Of a stretch of 14,025 nucleotides of DNA, positions 7,911 through 14,025 are shown one piece after another (positions within the stretch are counted from its first letter, which is position 1; each line of letters opens with the position of its first letter). The stretch lies in assembly GCA_015478945.1 (NCBI GenBank), contig JABUQX010118640.1:1-14025 (forward strand). Direction: 5' to 3'. The notes beneath the pieces are model-generated. The model was not told the origin of the DNA and ran no database searches. It worked only from the letters and a program-made list of their open reading frames with translations. The position numbers were made by a program, and so were the translations under genes. This DNA comes from Trachelipus rathkii (Eukaryota; Arthropoda; Malacostraca; Isopoda; Trachelipodidae).

Positions 7911-9084
7911 TAAACTAAAGTCAATATTTCTTGATAAGGAAATACCAAATTGCTGAGGGCCTAAGCCTGATGAAAATCCATAACTTAGGTCCAACTTTTA
8001 AAAATCTTAAAAATAAGACACCTAATCTCATGCTGTAGGCCTACAGAAGTATGTATTACCTGAAACACTGCAGTGTTATTTCAAGCTTCAGAAACTTGGC
8101 AGGCCTATGAGAACTATAAAACTTACAGACCTACATAATTTCAAAGACAAAAGATCATAGGCCATTCTGTACCCTTCGCTATTGCTAAGTTATAGGGTTT
8201 ACAAAAACCTATATAATAGAATGTCCTTTTTATCACGAATTAATATTAAAATACAGGAAACTGTAAAGATTATATATAATTAAAAATAGAAAGAAAAAAT
8301 TCTTAATTAAAATAATCACCTTGATGTCTCTTTTTCTGAAAGTCAATTTTTACTTTCAAAATTTGAAAGATACGGTCATATCACATATGGTTTTCTTTTT
8401 CTTCTTTGGAATATATTTTCATATGTAACTATTTAGTTGGTTGTCAAATCATTTTTTAGTAACGATACTACAATTTCTTATTATTATCCTCACAGTATAA
8501 ATATTACCAGTAGGTCAGATAGATTGGATTCTGCAATATTGTTGGGCGATTTTATTTGCTCTTTGAGAATTGAAAATAAATTCATGTACTATTTATGACG
8601 TTTTTGAGCAAAAAGTAATCTAGCAATATTTTAAAAACACATATTAGTCATTTTCCTTAAAAAAAATTACTACGATAATTATTAAAATATATAAGACTTT
8701 AGAAATAAATTTTGTTAAATACAAAGCAATTTAAATATGTTTTTATTTTTTGACGGGAAAGGTACACTGCCCACACACATAAGGTGGTCCGAAAATTATA
8801 ACATTGTATTGAAGTACTAATAATATCTCTACTATGTTATCCCGGAGATAGATCCAGTGATTGCGAGCAGATTTTCACCAAGAGCAGATTTATCCCACTC
8901 TTGTAACCAAAAACTGATTTTCAAACCAGTGGTAAAGGCACAGTTCAGTTACACTACGTTTCAATATGTGTAAGCTAAAGGAAACGAAAAATATAGAAGA
9001 TAGAAGAGTGTTCCATACCTTATTTGTAGAACACACGAAAGAATGTATTAAAACTAAAAAATTAATATATAAGTACAATTGTGT
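7911..9084. other. Anonymous AT-rich intergenic sequence
   Basis: No coding region, RNA gene or repeat family is recognised. It contains several TAGGCC-like words near 8035, 8101 and 8158, including a perfect 14-bp palindrome at 8033-8046. Short frames here, such as 8890-9123 on the minus strand, are hydrophobic AT-rich noise. Confidence 0.5.
8033..8046. other. 14-bp perfect palindrome
   Basis: CTGTAGGCCTACAG reads the same on both strands. The TAGGCCTA core recurs in partial form elsewhere in the window. Confidence 0.7.
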
Positions 9085-9302
9085 AACTACATAAGTCTTA
9101 CTTTGAGTTTGTTGGTTATTCAAAGACTTTTTTTGGTCCTTGAGGAAGTTCTAGTAGCTTTTAAGATAACTCAGCCTTGTGGCTTTATTAAAATATAACT
9201 AACTACTTTAGGTTAAATTGATAGGTTGAGCTGAGTAAAGAGAATAGAGGGTAGGTTGATAAATGTTGAGAAAGTGAAATTAAACTTTAACTCCTAACAT
9301 TT
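9085..9302 (-). repeat. Possible LTR of a BEL/Pao element
   Basis: On the minus strand the sequence begins TGTTAGGAGT at 9302, which resembles LTR starts in BEL/Pao elements. It has TTTAATAAAG, a possible poly(A) signal, near 9182-9191. It could end in a CA-type terminus near 9085 (GTTACA). It lies downstream of the BEL/Pao pol fragment on the same strand, where a 3' LTR belongs. No second copy was found in the window, so the call rests on position and terminal sequence only. Confidence 0.33.
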
Positions 9303-9914
9303 ATCCGATTTTGTATTACAATTTGAGTTTCACAGCACGGACTAATAGGACCGCTATTGAATTTGAAGTGAAACCTTATTGTAATTTTTTAGTGAAATTT
9401 AGTGAAAATGGAAATACCATGGAGATGAAAATATAAATTCCGCTAAAACTAATAAATATAAGATACTAGCCCGGTAAAAAAATATATAACCATGCATATC
9501 ATTCTATATCCTACATAAAACTAAAATAGAAGAGATATATAACAAGAAGTATATATACAGAAATGATAATCCATAATAGTTAAAAAGAAAAAATAAAGCA
9601 CAATAGAAGGATTTATATTTGTGATTTAGATAGTAATATTTATATCTCCACTTGAGAGTGCATGAAACCATTGCAATTAAAAGAATTAAATTTTTACAAT
9701 AAAGTAATTCTGTGAAGGAATTCTTGACACTTGACAGCAACCTGTCAAAGAGGTCTTTCTTTGACTGAATGGAGTTGAGAAATTTGATTCTGTTGAGAGT
9801 CAAGTTGACGTGAATTTATACCTGAAGTTGAAGGTTGTACATGTACAATTGAGTATCACTTATTATTTGAATAACTGAATTGAAATTTGAGGGATCAAAT
9901 TCGATGCTGTATTT
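9303..9914 (-). other. Stretch between BEL/Pao pol end and possible LTR
   Basis: AT-rich sequence. A 99-codon minus frame (9504-9803) has a polar N-terminal part followed by a hydrophobic, Tyr-rich tail. It matches no family I recognise and may be decayed element sequence. Confidence 0.35.
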
Positions 9915-11165
9915 TCATTGTTTGACCATCTGAATTTGGAGAATCACTGCTTTGCTTAGATCAAATTTCTCCAGCTTGGAGACAGACTGGGTAATAGATA
10001 ACTCCAATGGGTAGAGATGACAAATAGAATAATGACAGGTTGTCCATCTCCCTTTTTTAATAACACACTCCAGACTTTGAACCAATCACAACAATGACTC
10101 CAGAAACTTCCAAAATCCAGAAGGGTCTAGGCTTGTTAGGTGTGTGTATCAAAACTATATCTCCAACCTTAATTCTGTTGGTCCACTCTGACTGATAGAG
10201 ATTTCTGCTTATCTGGCTCAAATTTAATAGATAAGACTCATACCATAATTCCCTGAAAGTCTCTAAAACTCTTCCTTGAGCAGTTAGAGTTATGGCTAAT
10301 TCTTGTTGTGAGGGAGGAAGTTTTTTTCCATATGGGGGGTGGAAACTTCATTGAAAATTTATGAGGTTTGAATTGCCATAAGCTTCAAAAAGGAATTTGG
10401 AGCAATAACTTCCAAAACATTATCTGATGACCTATAGGTTAAAGACTTGAATTGATACATTGGCGAATATTTGAAATACTTGTTAAAAGAGATGAAAGTA
10501 GGTTAAGGTTGCTTTATCTATAGGTTTTATTGAGACATCCCTTAACTGTTCTATCAATTCTCGGTCCGCAAAACTGATCCACGCCAATGGAATAAGATGG
10601 AATCTTGTAATTTGAATGTTAGTTGATACGCATTGTTCGGAGAACATATCTGAAGAAAAAGATTCTAACAGTATATTTCCACCTTGTTTGAATTCCGGCA
10701 TTATCTCTGAGTACAAATTGGACGGTATGCCATATATATTTGTGAAACGTTGGAATGAAAGTAAAAAGGATTCAGTGGACATATCTGGAAGGACATCAAC
10801 ATAAATAGCTCTGATGTTAAGGTAGGTGTAAATTAACAGATACATTTTTTGAAGTTCCTTATCATTAATCTTTACAAAGAGATGTCCTGTAAAGTCCACA
10901 CCAGTATGCTCAAAGGGACGCACAAAATTAACTCTATGATGAGGAAAATTAGTCATTTTTGGATATTTAAAGGGTATACTGTTAAGATTTTTTTCAAATT
11001 ATACACGTTTTTAATTTTATTCTTTACAACCTGCCTGGCCTTGGTAATCCAGAAGCCATGAGATCTGATGAAATTGATAGTGGTTTGAACACCCAAGTGT
11101 TGATATCTAGAATGAAAATCTCTTATGATTAATTTAGTGAGATGATGATCCGTAATAGCCATATA
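9915..11165 (-). pseudogene. pol: BEL/Pao retrotransposon integrase and pol C-terminus, broken
   Basis: This is the 3' end of a BEL/Pao pol. The N-terminal zinc region (10953-11162) reads HHLTKLIIRDFHSRYQHLGV and then ARQVVKNKIKN. The His pair is kept, but the Cys pair expected just after is absent (NVYNLKK). The core frame (10483-10956, 157 aa) starts with HHRVNFVRPFEHTGVDFTG, which holds the first catalytic Asp, and continues with STESFLLSFQRF. The usual SDN block reads SEIM, with DNAG present in the next frame. RELIEQL near 10560 may be the third acidic site. The two frames overlap by ATGA at 10953-10956. Downstream, ETFRELWYESYLLNL, KVGDIVLI and PRPFW (about 10110-10290) and HLYPLEL near 10000-10020 are the family's C-terminal module. 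A stop follows at 9915-9917. Several further frameshifts are present. Confidence 0.87.
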
Positions 11166-11172
11166 TTCTGAT

Positions 11173-11379
11173 TTAGTTGAACCCGTGGCTAAAATTATTC
11201 AAACCAAAAATATTGACTTTATGCAGTGCTCTGATCATGTCCAAAGAATTTTGAAAATTGTCAAAGACCACCGCAAAACTGCTGATCAAAATAATTGCTG
11301 ATCTGCTGTTATCCGCCAATGTTATTGGCTGTTGAGTTCTTGTAGAACTGGCACAACCTAGAAGGGTACAGAATCCCAC
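11173..11379 (-). pseudogene. Possible upstream BEL/Pao pol remnant
   Basis: This 68-codon frame adjoins the zinc region of the BEL/Pao integrase on its upstream side. The segment FQNSLDMIRALHKVNIFG weakly resembles the helical Arg-rich block that precedes integrase in BEL/Pao pol. That likeness is by eye only. RT, RNase H, protease and gag are not seen further upstream, so the element is truncated or decayed beyond recognition. Confidence 0.35.
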
Positions 11380-11523
11380 ACAATCTATAAGAAATCATCC
11401 TGCTGACAATTCTCTGCATGAATAGCTGGATGAGCGTTCTTTACCTTGTGCTTATCTTGGGTCCTTTTCATCTCGTTTAGAGACTAGAATTTTGAGAAAA
11501 CATCGTGCAGCATTTCATCTATT

Positions 11524-11811
11524 TCATTTGCATCCGTTACTTATGTTAGGTGCTCCCGTAGGCAGTTTGCGTGAGAAAGTAAAATACTTTTCAGAGTTTT
11601 TAATGATCTTAAGTACATTACAAAATATCATACGGGAATTGATCTTACTGTAATACCTCGGTGGTGATAAAATAATGGATAAACAAAAGTTGAAGAGGAC
11701 TTGGTTAATTTGGAAGTCATAATTAGGAAGCCGCCGCCTGTTGGTTTTCTCGAATTCAAAAATCTGTCTATTTAATGCATTGGGATAGCCTTTCTGGGGC
11801 AGTGTTTCCAC
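11524..11811 (-). CDS. Unrecognised 95-codon open frame
   Basis: This minus-strand frame starts at Met 11811 and ends at 11524. The N-terminal part is polar and basic, with NRRRLPNYDF. The middle is hydrophobic (VLFNFCLSIILSPP) and the C-terminal part is Lys/Asn-rich. It is the least AT-biased frame in this part of the window, and it lies just upstream of the BEL/Pao fragment on the same strand. It could be a decayed piece of that element or an exon of something else. No motif supports either, and it may be chance. Confidence 0.25.
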   Translation of the reverse strand: METLPQKGYPNALNRQIFEFEKTNRRRLPNYDFQINQVLFNFCLSIILSPPRYYSKINSRMIFCNVLKIIKNSEKYFTFSRKLPTGAPNISNGCK

Positions 11812-11929
11812 TTCATCAAGGTACGATTATAACCAGGTCTTTAGCACTCTGCGAAGAGTAAACGCTTGGCTAAGAAACACAGGAACGAAGACAGCTTACA
11901 TGGAATTTCAGCAACAATTATTATAATTA

Positions 11930-12365
11930 CTAATACTATTAGTTTTATATGCTAGTACAAATAATAATAAATTAATTACATAATATATAAATCAAAAATA
12001 ATTAATACATAAATAATAACAAAAAATAAAATAATAATAATAATATAATAAAATAATATAAGATAAAAATAATAATAAATTAAATATAAATATATTAATA
12101 ATAATAATTCTAATATATAACTTTAATAATCAATCATATTATAATAAATAAAATAATACAATAATTTAATGATATATAATCTGATCATCACATAATAAAA
12201 TACAGTATTACTTATAAATACAAGTGGAGTAGTGCAACAGCAAGACTAGTTTAATAAAACAGTGAGGAATATATAAAATTGAGTATATATATATAAAAAA
12301 AACAAGGAGTATAGATAGAATAAATTAATGAGATGAATATGAAGAAGAATTAATAATTAAAAGCT
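11930..12365. repeat. A-rich (AAT)n low-complexity tract
   Basis: The plus strand is dominated by AATAATAA and AATATAA words, then by GAAGAAG near 12330-12360. No gene is visible. It forms the left half of a composition mirror with 12600-13110. Confidence 0.85.
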
Positions 12366-12595
12366 ATCATTCCATTATTAATAGCAAAGAAATAATACAT
12401 GACACATACGATGAGTGCAGCTGGTATATCAAAAAGTATCAAAATCTAGTCACTGAGAAAGAAGCGTTGATGGGAAAAAGGAGGAAGAAGGTATAAGATA
12501 TACCTCTAATAGGTGATGTATAGAAACCGACACGAAGCGAAAATGTGACGATGAGGTACTAAATGGATCGTATTTAAACATAGTCTGTATTACCA
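12366..12595. other. Central spacer between opposite low-complexity tracts
   Basis: Mixed-composition sequence with a purine-rich patch at 12455-12500 (GAAAAAGGAGGAAGAAGG). No coding frame, RNA gene or promoter can be named. Confidence 0.4.
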
Positions 12596-12700
12596 GTCTG
12601 GCATCTTCTCACTCCTCTTCCACTTCTCACTCACTCTTACTTTCATCCAATTCTATCAAGACCTACATGTCTCTTTCGTCTTCTTCTTCGTCTCTGCAAA
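12596..12700. repeat. Pyrimidine-rich (CT) tract
   Basis: The plus strand is rich in CTTCTC, CTCACT and CTTCTTCTT words. It mirrors the purine-rich patches at 12330-12360 and 12455-12500. Confidence 0.8.
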
Positions 12701-12729
12701 TACTCTCATCACATAATATCCTCAGTCTC

Positions 12730-13110
12730 ATTTATCATCTCTTGCAAACTAATTATATCTTATTATTATTATATTATTATATTATATTATTTTGCTTAAT
12801 TATATTATTTTATAATATTATAATAATTTATATTTTATTTTCTATTTATTATTATTGTTATATATATAATATGATACATATATATATTTATAATTTTGTC
12901 TTAGACTATATTAATTTATTGATTATATATTGATTTTATATTTCTTATTAATATTATTATTATATTATTATATTATTTTAATTATTATTATTATTTATTT
13001 TTAATATTTAGGTATATAAATTATAATTAATTATTAATATATATGGACATGGTTTATTATTATTATTAAGTAGTGTTTATTTTTATTATTTATATATATG
13101 ATTATTTGTT
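12730..13110. repeat. T-rich (TTA)n low-complexity tract
   Basis: The plus strand is dominated by TTATTATTA and TATATTAT words. The 88-codon plus frame at 12667-12933 is produced by this composition and is not taken as a gene. Confidence 0.88.
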
Positions 13111-13790
13111 TTGCGTATTTGGTGTGTAAAGTGATTATAAGCTAAAATATTGTGATCTATGATATTCTTATTACTTCTGTTATTATTCTTAAATTTATGG
13201 AAAATATAGTGACTGTGATGCTTAATGGATAGGTTTTTGTTTTTTGTTCGAAGTTGGTGCAGTGATCTGGGACCCGACAGAAACTGGACGTAAGAGAGCG
13301 TCCCATGATGTTTGTTATGGCTTTGGCTCGCAGTAGATCAGGAATTGGTTTGCGTAACGCCCTGATGGTTTCTCTCGGATTGATCTAGAGCCGATGATGT
13401 TCTTGATGCTGTAATGTCGGAAGTATTCTCTCTCCTACATTAACATTTGTATATTGATATGGTGTGATTTGGGTTTTTCCACTTATAATGAAGAGTTTTA
13501 TGTAGATGTGTTTTCGCCTACAGAAACAGGAGATTATTCTCGCCCGTTACGCAGATGAAGTCTTTCCATTCCTTCCTAGCAAAAAGTCATTATTAGTCCT
13601 CGACCTGAAAATCACGTATCCCTCGCTTTACGAAACGAACTAACCTCACCCTGAACTTAAAAATCACTAACTCCCGAACCAAGTACCTGAAACTTATAAA
13701 ATTAATCCACTTAGAATCCCAGATAACAGAATAATCTAACACACGAACTAATCAACCAGCAGAATTAAATCTTACCTGAACTAATAAACT
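13111..13790. other. Anonymous sequence of more balanced composition
   Basis: Positions 13230-13440 have a higher GC content than most of the window but no long frame and no recognisable motif. Positions 13530-13790 carry loosely recurring CCTGAA and CCCGAA words. Nothing more can be supported. Confidence 0.4.
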
Positions 13791-13795
13791 AGAGC

Positions 13796-13875
13796 AACAT
13801 TACGAGCAATAGAGTAACAACTCGAGCATGAAATAAACAACCCGAACATGGAAAAAACAACCGACTATTAGAAAT
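13796..13875. repeat. Degenerate tandem repeat, period about 20 bp
   Basis: Four imperfect units begin AACATTACGAGC (13796), AACAACTCGAGC (13816), AACAACCCGAAC (13836) and AACAACCGAC (13856). The middle two units agree best. It is a small minisatellite-like array. Confidence 0.6.
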
Positions 13876-14025
13876 TGAGTCACCTCCTGTAAATTTGATC
13901 AACTCCTGCCTGAAACGACACTGATAGGGGACCCCAAATAAATAAACCTTTGATTTTGGTTAATATTCTGTAAAATTCTTGGTTGATAACATTGTTTTGT
14001 TTAATAAGGATTATATTTGAAAAAA
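13876..14025. other. Anonymous AT-rich end of window
   Basis: No feature is recognised. Confidence 0.4.

Noticed and set aside
7767..7994. 75-codon minus frame
   Set aside because: Most of it is (TA)n translated as Tyr-Ile, with no motif in the remainder.
10616..11061. Two plus frames opposite the BEL/Pao integrase
   Set aside because: The minus strand carries clear integrase motifs over the same interval, and the plus frames have none.
12667..12933. 88-codon plus frame
   Set aside because: Ser run from a CTT-type repeat followed by Ile/Leu/Tyr from TTA repeats. Composition explains it.
13796..13875. CRISPR array
   Set aside because: The units are adjacent without unique spacers, imperfect, and in eukaryotic-looking DNA.

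Overview
The window is anonymous, AT-rich eukaryotic DNA with no intact host gene, rRNA or tRNA gene visible. It is dominated by simple repeats, mostly (TA)n and (ATT)n, and by decayed LTR retrotransposons, all pointing to the minus strand. The source is probably an invertebrate, most likely an arthropod. Long TA arrays, scattered TAGGCC-type motifs and coexisting Ty3/gypsy and BEL/Pao elements would fit a decapod crustacean, but that taxon is only an inference.

Layout. Positions 1-108 are a (TA)n array and a short CTCTGC-rich stretch. Positions 109-6850 are one nearly full-length but dead Ty3/gypsy element read right to left: 5' LTR (6481-6850), leader with a candidate primer-binding site (5941-6480), gag (about 4744-5940), aspartic protease (about 3960-4347), reverse transcriptase (about 2666-3380), RNase H (about 2290-2660), integrase (about 1010-1870), candidate polypurine tract (501-510) and 3' LTR (109-497). 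Every protein domain is recognisable in pieces, but each is broken by stops and frameshifts. No envelope gene is visible. Gag would form the particle, protease would cut it, RT and RNase H would make cDNA from the primer-binding site and polypurine tract, and integrase would insert it. None of these can work here.

Positions 6851-7910 hold long (TA)n arrays, a TGATG/GT/ATT compound microsatellite, and a short stretch of repeated GGCTAATTT motifs. Positions 7911-9080 are anonymous. Positions 9085-9302 may be the LTR of a second element, and 9915 to about 11165 is the minus-strand 3' end of a BEL/Pao pol: zinc region, integrase core and C-terminal module. Its RT, RNase H, protease and gag are not visible. 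Positions 11524-11811 are an unrecognised open frame.

Positions about 11930-13110 are extremely AT-rich with a mirrored strand composition: A-rich, GA-rich, centre, CT-rich, T-rich. Positions 13110-14025 are anonymous apart from a small degenerate tandem repeat of about 20 bp near 13800. The most interesting signals are a TA-microsatellite frameshift inside the RT catalytic motif, two hairpins kept in both LTRs, and the mirrored composition around 12.56 kb.
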